A stretch of DNA of 64,000 bases from Coprinellus micaceus. Its lineage: Eukaryota > Basidiomycota > Agaricomycetes > Agaricales > Psathyrellaceae. The stretch is taken from positions 1,364,001 to 1,428,000 of the forward strand of contig OX596344.1 in NCBI GenBank assembly GCA_951394405.1. Reading direction: 5' to 3'. Under the pieces are notes generated by a model, which did no database searches, had not been told where the DNA came from, and worked only from the letters and a program-made list of their open reading frames with translations. The position numbers were made by a program, and so were the translations under genes. How positions within the stretch are numbered: the first letter of the stretch is position 1; every line of letters begins with the position of its first letter. Shown here in pieces: positions 15,901 through 29,193 of the stretch.

Positions 15901-18900
15901 CGGGGTACGCTTCGACAGGGATGCCGAGCATGACCTTCGTCGCCATCTCGATGGCATCGATGCCCGTGACCTTTGAGACGAAGGGGAAAGACCTCGCAGC
16001 ACGGAGGTTGCACTCGATAACCTTGATCTCGTTATTCTTGGCGATAAACTGGATATTGAACGGTCCAGTAACATTGAGCGCATTCCCAATCTTCGCCGTC
16101 GCCTCCTCGATCTGCTTGACAGTCTGCGGGTCGAGATCCTGCGGCGGGTGAATAAGCGTAGCGTCTCCCGAGTGCACACCAGCATTCTCCACGTGCTCCG
16201 AGATATAATGCATCACAAGCCTCCCATCCTTCGCCACCGCATCCATCTCAATCTCCTTCGCCTGCTCAATGTACTTTGAGATAACGACCGGATGGTCGCG
16301 GGAGACCTCCGCCGCCTGCGTGAGGTAATTGCTCAAATCATCCGGACTCGAAACGACATTCATCGCCGCGCCCGACAGGACATACGACGGCCTCACCAGC
16401 ACCGGGAACCCCACATTCTCGCAAAACCTCATCGCCTCCTCAAAGCTCGACAACTCCTTCCACTTCGGCTGGTCCACCTCAATCTCATCCAGCAACCTCG
16501 AGAACTTGTACCGATTCTCCGCGGTATCGATCATCTCCGGCGACGTCCCGTAGATCTTGACGTTCTGGCGGTACAGCGGCAGCGCGATGTTGTTGGGCGT
16601 CTGGCCGCCCATGGCGAGGACGACCCCACGGCTCTGCTCCACCTCGTAGATATCCAAGATCGTCTCCACGCTGATGTTCTCAAAGTACAGCCTGTCCGCC
16701 TCGTCATAATCCGTACTGACGGTCTCCGGGTTGTAATTGACCATCACAGTCGGAAGACCCTGGTCCCTGAGGGTCCTAATCGCGCGCACAGCACACCAGT
16801 CGAACTCGACACTCGAACCGATGCGGTAGACACCCGACCCGAGGACCATGACGCCCTGGTCCTCGAACGTGATGTCATGTTCGATGGCGTTGTAGGTGAG
16901 GTACAGGTAGTTCGTGAAGGCGGGGAACTCGGCCGCGACGGTGTCGATTTGCTTGACGAATGGGTAGATGTTGGCTTCCCGGCGGAGCTGGCGCACGGCG
17001 AACTCGGTGGAGCTGATGCAGGCGGCGACTTGGCGGTCGGAGAAACCGTACTGCTTAGAGCGCAGGAGGAGCTCGATGGGGAGGTTGGACGCGGTGCAGG
17101 AACTAGTGTATATATCTGGGTCAGGGTTGTGTAAGCCTGAGTAGATGAGAAACGTACGAGAGCTGCTTCTCGAGCTTGAAGATATCGTGCAAGCGGCTGA
17201 GGAACCACTTGTCAATGTTGGTCATCTGGTGGATCTTCTCGACAGAGTAACCGCGGTGGAAAGCCGTAGAGATCGCAAAGACGCGCTTATCCGTAGGATT
17301 AACGAGCTCCTCGTCAATATCTTCCACAAGGTCATTCTACGGGGTTGCGTTAGGCTATGTCAGAGGCCAAGACCCAACCCAAAAACGCACCTGCGCAAAC
17401 CCATTGAACCTATCATCAATACTCCTAATCGCCTTCTGAAACGTCTCCTCAAACGTCCTCCCAATCGCCATAACCTCCCCCACACTCTTCATACTACTAC
17501 TCAACACCCTACTCACCCTACTAAACTTCTTCAAATCCCACCTCGGAATCTTCACCACACAATAATCCAACGACGGCTCAAAACACGCCGACGTCACCTT
17601 CGTCACGCTGTTCTTGATCTCGTTGAGCGGGATGCCCAGGCCGAGCTTCGCGGCGATGAAGGCGAGCGGGTAGCCCGTGGCCTTAGAGGCGAGTGCGGAA
17701 GAGCGAGAGAGGCGGGCGTTGACTTCGATGATGCAGTACTCCTGCGAGGAGGGGTTGAGTGCGTATTGGATGTTGCACTCGCCTACGACGCCGAGGTGTC
17801 GGATGACGTTCACGGCGGTCGTACGGAGCATGTTGTAGTCCGAGTCCGAGAGGGTCTGCGAGGGCGCGACGACGATGGAGTCTCCCGTATGGATACCGAG
17901 GGGGTCGAAGTTCTATCCATCCGTCAGAACCACCACACAGAGACATAGAGTAAAAACTCACCTCCATATTACACACCGTAATACAATTATCCCTACAATC
18001 CCTCACAACCTCATACTCCACCTCCTTCCACCCCTTCATACTCTTCTCAACCAGGACCTGCGGGCTCGTCGCAAACGCCTTATCACACAACGCCCTCAAC
18101 TGCCCCTCATTCTGCGCAAACCCACTACCCAACCCCCCAAGCGCATACGCCGCACGCACAATGACCGGGAACCCAATCTTCTCCGCCGCACACACCGCCT
18201 CATCAACGTTCACCGCCGTGCAGCTCTCAGCGCACTTCTCCCCGATCTCAGCCATGGCGTCGGCGAAGAGCTGGCGGTCCTCGGTCGTGATGATCGTGTC
18301 GATGGGCGTGCCGAGGACCTTCACACCGAGCGCCTCGAACTCGTCCTTGAGCTTGATCCCGACGTTGAGCGCAGTCTGCCCGCCAAAAGTGACGTAGATC
18401 CCGTCGGGCTGCTCGTACTTGATGATCTTGCGCACAAACTCGGGGGTCACAGGGAGGAAGTACACCTTGTCCGCGAGACCCTTGCTCGTCGCAATCGTCG
18501 CGATGTTGGGGTTCACCATGATAGTATAGATCCCCTCCTCCTTGAGCGCCTTGATAGCCTGACTCCCCGAGTAATCAAACTCGCCCGCCTGGCCGATAGA
18601 CAGGCCCCCACTTCCCAGGATGATGACCTTGCTGAGCTTCTCCCTCGGCACGCGCCTGTCGTTCTCCTCCTTCAACCCGCCAGGCATCTTGATCGGCGCA
18701 GCCGCACCCATCTTGACACAGTCGACGATATTCTGCAGGAAGACGTCGAAGAGGAACTCGGTATCGCGGGGTCCGGGGGTGCTCTCGGGGTGGAACTGAA
18801 CACTGAACCACGGCTTTGTCTCGCACATGATCCCCTCGTTACTCTCGTCGTTCGCGTTCCTGAACAGCTCCTTCCATCCCTGAGGCAAAGTGTCCGCGTC

Positions 18901-20335
18901 GACCTGGAATCCATGGTTCTGAGATGTGATGTAGCACCGTCCGCTGATAGCGTCCGTGCATGGAATGTTGTGACCACGGTTCCCATACTTCATCTTGCTC
19001 GTCTTCGCGCCCGCAGCGAGAGCCATAAGCTGGTGTCCCAGACAAATACCAAACATGGGCATATCCCTCTTCATCGCGTCCCTCATCCTCTGCACCGTCG
19101 CCTTCACCATCGCAGGATCCCCAGGACCGTTAGAGATGAAGATACCGTCGTACGGCTCCTCGGTCTGAGCTAGGAAGTCGTAGTCCCACGGAACGACCTT
19201 GAGCTCGACGCCCCGCTTGATGAAGCAGCGGATCTGGTTGTACTTCATCCCGACGTCGATGGCGATGACGCGGATAGTCCGGCCGGAGGGGTGAAGCAAG
19301 AGCTCGGAGGTGGGCTTGAAGACCTTGGGCTGCTTGATCGAGACAGCGGCGACGAGGTTCTCCTCATTGGGGTTTGACCACGGAACGTCAATATAATCCT
19401 CCCACCACGGGAACGGTGTCGGCGGCACACTCGCCTGAACCGCCAAATGCGAGTTCGCCTTGAGCATCTCCATCGGCCTCCCCACCCTCTCCCCCGTCTC
19501 CTTCCTCGCCAGGACCCTCCCCAGCATACTCCCCTTCTCCCTAATCTTCTTCGTCAGCGCGCGCGTGTCCACGCCGAACAGCGCGGGGACGCCGTTCTCC
19601 TGGAGCCACCTGCCCAGGCTGGACGCGGCGAGGAAGTGGCTGTAGTCCTCGGTGTAGTTGCCGACGATGAGGCCGGCGACGTGGATGCGGGAGCTCTCAA
19701 AGTGTTCGGGGAGGGCGTCGAGGTCGAGGGAGGCGGGCCGCGCGGGGACGCCGTAGTTTCCGACGAGGGGGTAGGTGACGACGAGGATCTGGCCCTCGTA
19801 CGAAGGGTCCGTCAAGGATTCGGTGTAGCCGACCATACCTGCAAAGCGACCGCTTTAGCATGTGTGCCATGAGAGGGGGAAGGGAGCACATGGAAGTCGT
19901 CGATCAGGGGACGACGGGCGCTAGACCAAAAGCACGCGTCGGCGACCTCGAGGCTCTCGAAATTTTTGATGATCAAAAAATAGATAGCGAAAGGGCCTCG
20001 CTCAAGCGCTCAAACTCCCCCACAGACGCCCAAGCATCCCAGGAACGTGCGCTTCCGCTATCGATAGAGGGAAGGAACGGGAATAGAATAATTCAATTAA
20101 AAATGAAGGACTCACCGGTCTGAAACACACACTCGCCCGCGACGCTCTTACCCTGAGCGCCAAAGCTGAAGCCCCTGAAGGCCGAGCCGTCGCTCAGCTC
20201 GAGGACGCCATCGACCTCGACAGTTGCCAGGTCGTCGCGCACGGGGCCGGTGACGGGTGCAGCAGGCACCAGGTTCGTCAGGGCAGGGACGCCGATGGCA
20301 GCAGTGGTGGTGGGGGTGGTAGCGTTAGCGGCCAT
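12939..20335 (-). CDS. URA2: Multifunctional pyrimidine biosynthesis protein (CAD/URA2)
   Basis: A cytosolic enzyme for the first two steps of UMP synthesis: glutamine-dependent carbamoyl-phosphate synthase plus aspartate transcarbamoylase. The domains run in order. First the glutamine amidotransferase, with nucleophile motif GICLGHQL and VQFHPES. Then two CPSase ATP-grasp halves ([38 protein letters not shown]). Then an MGS-like regulatory region ([19 protein letters not shown]), a dihydroorotase-like segment, and ATCase with carbamoyl-phosphate motif [25 protein letters not shown] and HPLPRVN. The DHOase-like part lacks the metal-binding HxH after FPGLVN, so it is inactive, as is known for fungal Ura2; a separate DHOase gene is needed. 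The last exon is [11 protein letters not shown] plus stop. I chose MAANATT at 20335; an in-frame ATG at 20353 is possible. The first intron (about 19.85-20.11 kb) is unusually long. The protein has about 2,250 residues. Confidence 0.97.
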
Positions 20336-21227
20336 TTTTGAGGGGGGAAGCAAGAGTGGAATTGTGGGTAAAGGTGTAGTGCGGTCGTCTTCCTCGCCAC
20401 CCGAGTTGCAGAGTGGAATTCGAGTGGGGAGGAAGAGGAGAAGAAGACCCGCAAAATTTGCAGTCCATCTAATCTACTTTTTCTTTGTTTGTTCCGCAAA
20501 CAAATCTTTCGGCCGCAATGTGGCGTGTCGGGGTTACCGCCCCATTAGGCGAGGTGCCCCTAACTAGACTGCTGAGGCGCGAGGGAGGGAGGTGCAGGGG
20601 TGCTAACCTGAGGATGCCATTGTTCGGGTGGGAATGGCAGACGAAACACTACAGCGCAACTGTGAGCGACAACCTCATCTTCCCACTCCCCCTGGCCTTG
20701 CCTACGTCCTCAGCATCGCCAGCTCAGGGCCATAACCTTGAAGGCAGGTACAACAAGCGTTCTCGACAACGCGAAACGGCAAAGCTACCCAACAGCCTCT
20801 CGTCTCGAACCGTCAATCGTATCCCCTCACAACCCTCCCCCCACCCCCACTCACCAAGAGCTCAACCTTACTCCAAACCCACAACCCACCCAAAACACCA
20901 TAAAGAACCAGTGGTATTGAATGCATTCCGTAATAGAAAAAATCGTAACAAAAAAAGCTACCAAGCGCGCGTAACCTCGTCAAATCGACAACCCGGTCGC
21001 TCGCCACCGTCGTAAAGCTAACAAGCGCGCGTACTCCGTGGTACTATCGTGAAATTGACAAGTCGGGGTCATCGTGAAAAAGGCGTCGTCGTATAAACTA
21101 CTCCATGTCATACTCAACAAAAAAAGAAAAGGGGTAGAGGGGGGATATCCATGACATTAAAAAAGCACAACAAGCGTAAAGTGGTTTTCGTCACAAGGAA
21201 TGAAAGTGAACCAGCCATCGTCGTCAT
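20336..21227. other. Region between URA2 start and beta-tubulin stop
   Basis: Holds the URA2 promoter and the 3' untranslated region of beta-tubulin. The part near 20950-21060 contains a short imperfect direct repeat, reported separately. No gene is supported. Confidence 0.5.
20956..21033. repeat. Imperfect direct repeat downstream of beta-tubulin
   Basis: An 18-base unit beginning AGCTA and containing CAAGCGCGCGTA occurs at 20956-20973 and again at 21016-21033 with one mismatch, exactly 60 bases apart. The following ~40 bases of each unit are also similar (TCAAATCGACAA and TGAAATTGACAA). It lies in the likely 3' untranslated region of beta-tubulin. Confidence 0.6.
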
Positions 21228-23099
<1,872 letters not shown>

Positions 23100-23836
23100 G
23101 CTGGAGGAGAGAAGTAGCAGTCAGCACTGAGCCCCTTGAACTGAACCCTAGAGTAGTGCGACACAAAGAACGAACGCGACCGCGTGTCGTCGTGTCGACG
23201 CCATATCACACGCAGATCTTGGCGACGTGCGCGGGGGGTCTCCACGACGCCTCGACGACTTTCCCGCCGCCATTGAGCTCAGAGACGAGCACTTACATTA
23301 GGAATTACAAGGGCGAGGGGGAGTAAAGTGTAGTGTCGTTTGAATGGAAGGACACGAAGACGAACTGGCAAAAAAGGCCAGGCCAACACACGCAGGCCAA
23401 ATATTCAAAGTCAGCTTCAGTTTCCGTCGCATGGCGCGTGCGCAGGGGCGTGTCTCCCACATTCCCCATGTTCGCTTCGCTGTTCAGTGGCCCCAGAATT
23501 TCGACAAAGGGTCTCTAGGGTCCTCTGAAGACGTCTGGGCCAGCGAGGGGCGGATTCCAGGGGTATACAGGGTGCTTGCGGCGTGCAATCACTGGGCATG
23601 CGTCATGGCCACGATGATTGCAGCGGCGAGTCTAAATTCAAGGATTTGCATTCATCCAATGACCCCTTCACCGTGCCATACATCGAGCAGAGGGAATAGT
23701 ACTCGGTGTTGCCGTTCCAACGAGGAAGCCATAGAACGCACTGATCACATGACTCCCCCCTTGTTCAAGTCGCACGGCGCAGCTTCCACTCCAGCTCTAA
23801 TCCTCTCCCTCCATCCCCCAACACCATATCTCAAAC
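23100..23836. promoter_or_regulatory. Divergent promoter region of beta-tubulin and NC2-alpha
   Basis: About 740 bases separate the starts of two genes pointing away from each other. It contains pyrimidine-rich stretches near both starts. Open frames reported in it have no motif support. The shared promoter role is inferred from orientation. Confidence 0.45.
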
Positions 23837-24868
23837 ATGAAGAACCGCAACAAGTCCACCAAGTTCCCTGTCGTACGCCAAACCCCTCGGGAACGTCCAT
23901 CACGTCCGCTCGCTAATCAACACGTTTGTTTTAGGCGCGGATAAAGAAGATCATGCAAAAGGACGAGGAAGTTGGGAAAGTCGCACAGGCCACCCCAGTC
24001 GTTATCTGTACGCACCCCAGGTCTATATACATTCCAGAGGAATCCTGATCCCCCGCACACAGCCAAAGCCCTCGAACTCTTCCTCGCCTACATCGTCAAC
24101 AAAACGCACGATGTCACCTCCGAGCGGGGGAGTCGCAAAGTCGAAGCCTACCACCTGTTCGTCTACTCCATCGCATCACACCCAACCCACCCATCCTAAC
24201 CCCACTCACACCCCAGGAAACACGCCGTCGAAACCGACGAAATGCTCGACTTCCTCAAAGAACTCGTCGAGGGCGTCCCGGACCCCTCACAGGGCGGAAC
24301 CATCGACCTCGAAGCCGAAGCCGAGTCTAAACGCAAACGCGGGAAAGCCAAACGCTCCGCCGCCGTCCCCTCCTCCTCCGCACTTCCCTCCGACACCGAA
24401 CCAGGCGCTGCTGCCCCAGCCCCCGCCCCCGCTCCGAAACGCTCGCGCAAAGCCAAGAAGCCCGAGCCGGCTCCCCCTGCGCCGGAAGACGAAGATTACG
24501 ACGCGGAAGCACCCGCGGAGCCCGCACCGAAGAAGAAGAGGGCGAGGAAGGCGCCGGTCAAGGAGAAGAAAACGAAGGCAAAAGCAAAGGCCGACCCAAC
24601 GGAGATCGTGGCCGCTCCGCCTCCGTCGTCTTCGGCTATGGCAGCCCTCCCTTCGCTCGCAGGCCCCAGTTTGTCTATGGCGTCTACGCCTGCGCTCGAG
24701 CGCGATGATCCCATGGACGGGACGTCGAGGAGGGGCGCGGTGGATGAGGATATGGACGACTATGATGAGGATGCGGGGAGGGGGGAGGCGAGTGGGAGCG
24801 GCGAGGAGAGGCCGGGGAATGGGCCCGCTGAGAGTGAGGATGAGGATGATTGGGATGGGAGGAGGTAG
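23837..24868 (+). CDS. BUR6: NC2-alpha / DRAP1 transcription corepressor subunit
   Basis: The histone-fold (H2A-like) subunit of negative cofactor 2. It pairs with NC2-beta/Dr1 on TBP-DNA and blocks TFIIA/TFIIB entry. Four exons are readable, starting MKNRNKSTKFPV (23837-23872). The joined sequence FPVARIKKIMQKDEEVGKVA, then TPVVISKALELFLAYIV and GSRKVEAYHLKHAVETDEML, is the classical NC2-alpha histone fold in residues ~10-85. The rest is a long low-complexity tail of Ala, Pro, Lys and Glu ending in an acidic patch (ESEDEDDWDGRR). Length is about 290 residues; yeast Bur6 is shorter, so the tail is an extension. The third intron uses a GTTCGT donor. Fold identity is clear. Confidence 0.93.
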
Positions 24869-25254
24869 AGTGTTGTGAACGGTGTTGTAGAAAGATAATG
24901 TATTCGTATTCGTTCTCACTTCTCTGAGCTGCTTGGAGCTCGAACCGAAAGATTTCGCGGCCTATCTCCGATCCCGTCGTCTCTGAGTGATGTATTCTTG
25001 AGCCCTATGCTCAGCTCGATGTCCTGAACCCAAGCATTGATACACTTTCACTGGAAAGCCATTATAAATTGGCTAAGGTATCTCAACGGCGCGCAAGCTC
25101 ATTTGTGGTTGAGGGCAGGCCATCACGCGTCCACTGGGCACGCGTCAATGAGGCGTCGCGGTTTTCACTTCCATTCATCTCCGTTCATCTTCCTCCTACA
25201 CGCCCTCCACCTCACATACCCACCTCCCTAAAATCAACACCGAAAAACCGCTCG
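24869..25254. other. Spacer between NC2-alpha and SLD5
   Basis: 386 bases between two genes on the same strand. It should hold the 3' end of the first and the promoter of the second. I see nothing else in it. Confidence 0.5.
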
Positions 25255-26280
25255 ATGGATTGGGACGCGATCTACGCCGAAGAAAACCAACGCGAGCGGT
25301 TCTCCGCTCAGCAGAACGCCCTTCTCGATGACGACGACAACGACGTCCCCATGGACGCCGAACCCGCTGCAGCCAACCCCATCCTCCCAGCGGAAGCAGA
25401 AGACGAGCCCCAGACACCGCTGCAGCAGATGATGAGGCACTGGGTGAACGAGCGGCACGCGCCTGATATCCTCCCTGCGCAGGAGGGATTGTTGACGGGG
25501 TTGTTGGATCATTTGAGGGTGCAGGTGCGTTTTTGGTTGGGGTGTGATTATTGGGGGTGGTAGGGTGAAGTGCTGAAGTGAAATGGTAGACGAGAAACGT
25601 ACAGGCACTGAGGGACGACCCGACGACGTCTGAGTCGGAGCATATTAGGATCCATCTCGTGCAGACTGAGATTGAGAGGGTGAGGTTCGTGGTTCGGTCG
25701 TACGTCCGGACGAGGTTGTACAAGGTGCGTCTTGGGATTCTCCGCCTTCCGTTCACCAAGAACTCACCAAAAACACCATCGTAGATTGAAAAATACGCGC
25801 GATACATAACATCCAACGCCGAAGTCCAGACGCGGTTGACAGGTTCGGAACGGGACTATGCTAGCAAGTACACATCATTCCCCTTTCCTTCCCCATTCTT
25901 TTCATATCCTAACCCCCGCGCCCTCACCAGACACGCCCGGTTAACCGACCAACACCTCTACCTCTCCGTCCTGCAAAGCCTCCCCCCCGCGCAGGCGCAC
26001 CTGGACGACACGGCGGTGTTCACCCCGTCCATGGTGACCGTGCCGGACAAGACGCGCCCCATCTTCGTGCATGCGTTGCAGGATTGTCCGCCTGTGCGGT
26101 TGCCCGAGTGCGTTTTGTTTTCTTGTCTAGATTTATATTGAGGGGGTCATGAATATGTGATGCTGACGAGACTTTGTGTGTAGCGGTGCGGCTCTGGAGA
26201 TGAAGAAGGGGCATATATCGTTGACGCCGTACCATGTGGTTGAGCAGCTGTTGGAGAGGGGAGAGGTTGAGTTGGTGTGA
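25255..26280 (+). CDS. SLD5: GINS complex subunit Sld5
   Basis: A subunit of the GINS tetramer, which joins Mcm2-7 and Cdc45 to form the replicative helicase. Five exons join in frame: MDWDAIYAEEN... to DHLRVQ, then ALRDDPTTSESEHIRI, IEKYARYITSNAEV, HARLTDQHLYLSVLQSLP, and a last exon GAALEMKKGHISLTPYHVVE ending ERGEVELV. The segment VQTEIERVRFVVRSYVRTRLYKIEKYA matches the conserved GINS-A helix of Sld5. The C-terminal ISLTPYHVVEQLLERGEVELV matches the B-domain end of the family. Length is about 248 residues, typical. Introns are 60-80 bases long. The start is the first ATG of the clean frame. Confidence 0.92.
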
Positions 26281-26698
26281 ACCCCCACCAACCCGGCTTG
26301 ACTTCGATCCAAAGCGGGGTTTACGACAGAACGGAAGTTGGTAGGACCACGACGTGCGAGAAATCGGGTCGGCGTGGAGGTCTAGCAAAGGGTATTGTGT
26401 GGGTGGTGGTGGTGGTGGAAAGGACGCGACGGGGGCAACTTGGACTTCTCCCATCCCGAGCCATCCGCATGGACTCCCCTTCCGCAAGCACCCCAAGCCG
26501 CCAACGCAGAACGTCGCGGAAATTCAAGCAGTCTATTACTCCTTGCACACCAGCTTAGGAACGAAGACCACGACCGCGACCAGGGTGAGGAGCTCAGCTC
26601 TGAGGTCAATGGTACGGTTCTTGGAACGACCTGGAGTACTTGGTGCGGTTTCTTAAACGGTGTCGATGAACTGTGTCCGGTGTCTAGCTCACATCTGC
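26281..26698. other. Short region downstream of SLD5, no gene seen
   Basis: About 420 bases between the SLD5 stop and the stop of the opposing unknown ORF. The two genes converge here, so only 3' ends are expected. Overlapping open frames on both strands have no motif. Confidence 0.45.
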
Positions 26699-27499
26699 CT
26701 AACATGTCATACGGTTTCCCAAGATCCACTTCCTCTCCAACAATGTACCTAGCAGCGCTTGTTTACCCCTCTTCAACGCGACAACATCCTCCCATGTATA
26801 TTGCAGCACCCTCGCAATCCACCTCTTGTTACCCGCCACAATCACATTCAAGGCTTCTTGCCGCCTCCGCGCTTGAGGCTTCGAAAGCGCGTTGTATTGA
26901 CCTCTCAATTGGAGCATTTCCTCATTGAGCTCGTCCATGAGCTCGTATGCATCGAGCTGTGCAATGCGCTCAATCACTCCCTCGCAACGCTCAATGTAGG
27001 CGCGGAGCATCACCCCGAGCAAGGCCGCACTGAGCTTAGGCCACTCCTCAAGAAAGTTTGGGAGCGAGACGAGTGAATGTGGATAGGGTGGGAGGCCCAT
27101 GAGCGCTACGAAGTCTCTTTCTTCGAGTCCAACAGACCCACTAAGCCGCAGGGACTCTGAAGATCCTTCAAGAAACTGACAAACGAGGTGCGGGTAGTAG
27201 CTGTTTGAGGCTTCGATGATGGGCTCTGCCGCAGAGTCTTGCACGGCTGTGGGGAGCGGCTTCGTGAAGTCTTCGTTTAGGAGCTTTCTGAGGTATGCAC
27301 GTCGGTTCTGTTCGCTGCGGCTTTTCTTGCCTCTGACCGAACGAGGTGTGGTGGAGTTTAGTCTAGGGGCGGATGGGCTGAGGTCAAGATGACCATGAAC
27401 GTACTCTGGTCGACCTTCTCTCCGAGAGCGCTGAGCTCGTCGCGCTTCCAAACGCTCTTCATGGGTGAAATATCTGGTTGAGCGCCCTGGACCTGTCAT
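26699..27499 (-). CDS. Hypothetical protein, basic N-terminus, helical C-terminus
   Basis: A single uninterrupted frame of 267 residues. I do not recognise the family. I chose the ATG at 27499 (MTGPGRSTRYFTHEERLEARR). The longer frame from 27613 would add a segment with no sign of conservation. The N-terminal ~90 residues are rich in Arg and Lys (ARRAQRSRREGRP, RGKKSRSEQNRRAYLRK), and YFTHEERLEARRAQ resembles the start of several uncharacterised mushroom proteins. The C-terminal ~110 residues are predicted helical, with repeated Glu/Leu spacing (CEGVIERIAQLDAYELMDEL). It has no signal peptide or membrane segment. It could be a real accessory gene or a decayed transposon-associated ORF. Confidence 0.5.
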   Translation of the reverse strand: MTGPGRSTRYFTHEERLEARRAQRSRREGRPEYVHGHLDLSPSAPRLNSTTPRSVRGKKSRSEQNRRAYLRKLLNEDFTKPLPTAVQDSAAEPIIEASNSYYPHLVCQFLEGSSESLRLSGSVGLEERDFVALMGLPPYPHSLVSLPNFLEEWPKLSAALLGVMLRAYIERCEGVIERIAQLDAYELMDELNEEMLQLRGQYNALSKPQARRRQEALNVIVAGNKRWIARVLQYTWEDVVALKRGKQALLGTLLERKWILGNRMTC

Positions 27500-27979
27500 G
27501 GGTGTATGGATGTCTGAGTAGAGGGAAGTTGCTGTGAAGTGCCACAAAGTGACACTCTTATAACCGCGTGGGTGCGACCCCAGAACGAGGCCCCCCTTAA
27601 AGAGCAACCCCAAGCCGTTCTAAATGAGAGAGCTGTTAAAGGGTGACATTGGGGCCACTCGCCCGCTGACTCCGAGTCTGAGCGTAAGGAATCACAAGGG
27701 GGAGTATCTAGGCTAGAAAAAATTCCCACACCCCAGAACCTATTCTTACTTTCCCCCGTCACCCCGTCACCCCAAGCGCAGCTCGTTCCCCGGGAGTGGC
27801 ACGCCCTTGAACCCCGCTCCTTGGAGCTGCGCCCAAGCGGAATTGGAGGTGGGTTGTCCCCAGCCGATTGCTGATCGAGGGTGCAGTCGCTCCGGCAGGT
27901 TCGCACATGGGCGCTTAACTGCATTTTTGGCCGGAACTTGGGGGTCTAAAGTTTTTTTATGGTCTTTACATGGTATGTA
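27500..27979. other. Spacer upstream of the unknown ORF
   Basis: About 480 bases between the unknown ORF and the stop of the first G-domain gene. It carries one copy of the TGGGCGCTTA motif at 27908-27917 that recurs across the window. No gene is supported. Confidence 0.4.
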
Positions 27980-29193
27980 TCATTCCTCTCGCTGTGTGAC
28001 ACTCATTTTGGCGAGCAGGGGTGGTACGACACGAATCGCAAAGGAAAGTATGTTCCAGAACGATACCTGGTCATCAAATCCCTTCAGTTTTTCGAGCGTG
28101 TCCTTCCAGTCCTTCGCCAACTGCTCTCTATCAGCCTCTGTCATCTTCTCTTCCTCTAGTTCTTCTTGTGCATCTGCAATCAAGCGATGCATCCGTATCG
28201 CCTCCTCGACTGCGTCCCTATAATTCTGAGTGAACTCCTCCGTCTTGAGACGACCCGCCGCGAGGAAGCGTTGCCGGAATCGAAACTGCCTTGTCAATAT
28301 GTCCGCCCACCATTGGTTGTGGCGCACCATGATGGGGTGTAGGGCCTCTAAAGCGCTCTTCTGCTCTTCGTTGGACGACCCTGCTGCAAATCTCACCACC
28401 TTCGCACCCTTGTCCATACCCGGCGACAGTTTGCTCCAGTGGTTTTTGATTAAATTTGGTTCTTTTTCGCGGAAGTCTCCAGCTACTTCTCTGGCCCACT
28501 TTGTTGATAGAAGCACAACGGCGGACCAGGGGAGATTTCCAGGCAATCTGTTTTGCAAATAGAGGAGGTTTTGGAACGTCGTTCTGGGGATTACGTCTAA
28601 TGAAATGTCATGGACGTAGATGACACCCCCAATTAGCATCTGAAAGCTGGTCAATTTTGGAGAGCGGTACCTAAAGTGCACAAGAGTCAGTTCCTCACGT
28701 AGGAGCCAATCCTGCTCAAACGCGCGTGATTGACTGGTACTGACGATGCGTTAACCCAGTCTGTTATTCGTTTCACCATTGAAATATGAGGGTCGGCATT
28801 GAGCCCTGGAGTATCCACCAAGATGAACCTCGTGGGATTCAGCTTGGTGCTGGAGAACAGATACGGCTTGATCCAGGTGCAGTATCGCTCCCCAATCACG
28901 ACAGGCTCGATACTGAGGGTGGCATCTCCATGCGTATCCCCTTCGGATACACGTTTGTCGATGCCCATGGCGGACAGAAGTCTATTGATGAGCTATATGC
29001 CCTGGTCAATTCTCTACACCTAGGATACGGTTGATATAAAAATCTCACATAACCCTTCCCCGACCCGGAGTCTCCAATAACGCTGGGGGATATTCGACAT
29101 CCGACAAAAGTGAGCCGATGAAGGCCGATGTTGTCGACTTACTTACAGGATTAATATGTCCCTGGACATGTCTCCTGCAAAAGCAGGGTCCAT
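27980..29193 (-). CDS. AIG1-like G-domain protein, copy A (altered P-loop)
   Basis: A member of the expanded P-loop GTPase-like family of mushrooms (AIG1/MMR_HSR1-like); cellular role unknown. Exons join as MDPAFAGDMSRDILIL, then VIGDSGSGKGY, then LINRLLSAMGIDKRV... to TDWVN, then YRSPKLTSFQMLIGGVIYVHD to the stop. The same joins are seen in the copy at 43901-45122. The P-loop reads GDSGSGKG: the Ser/Thr that normally follows GK and holds Mg2+ is Gly, whereas the other copy has GKS. The G3 motif DTPG (FILVDTPGLN) is present, and no NKxD is seen; STKW occupies the equivalent place. The C-terminal half is helical and highly charged (AQEELEEEKMTEADREQLAKDWKD). Length is about 345 residues. The frame is open throughout, so it may be expressed but is predicted weak in nucleotide hydrolysis. 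Confidence 0.72.

Noticed and set aside
16292..19173. Three long plus-strand frames (280, 267 and 432 codons) opposite the CPSase part of URA2
   Set aside because: No motif, rich in Arg, His and Leu, and they mirror conserved URA2 codons on the other strand.
24111..24878. 255-codon frame overlapping the NC2-alpha gene
   Set aside because: Same strand, other frame, made of Arg/Pro runs from the low-complexity tail; the BUR6 frame explains the DNA.
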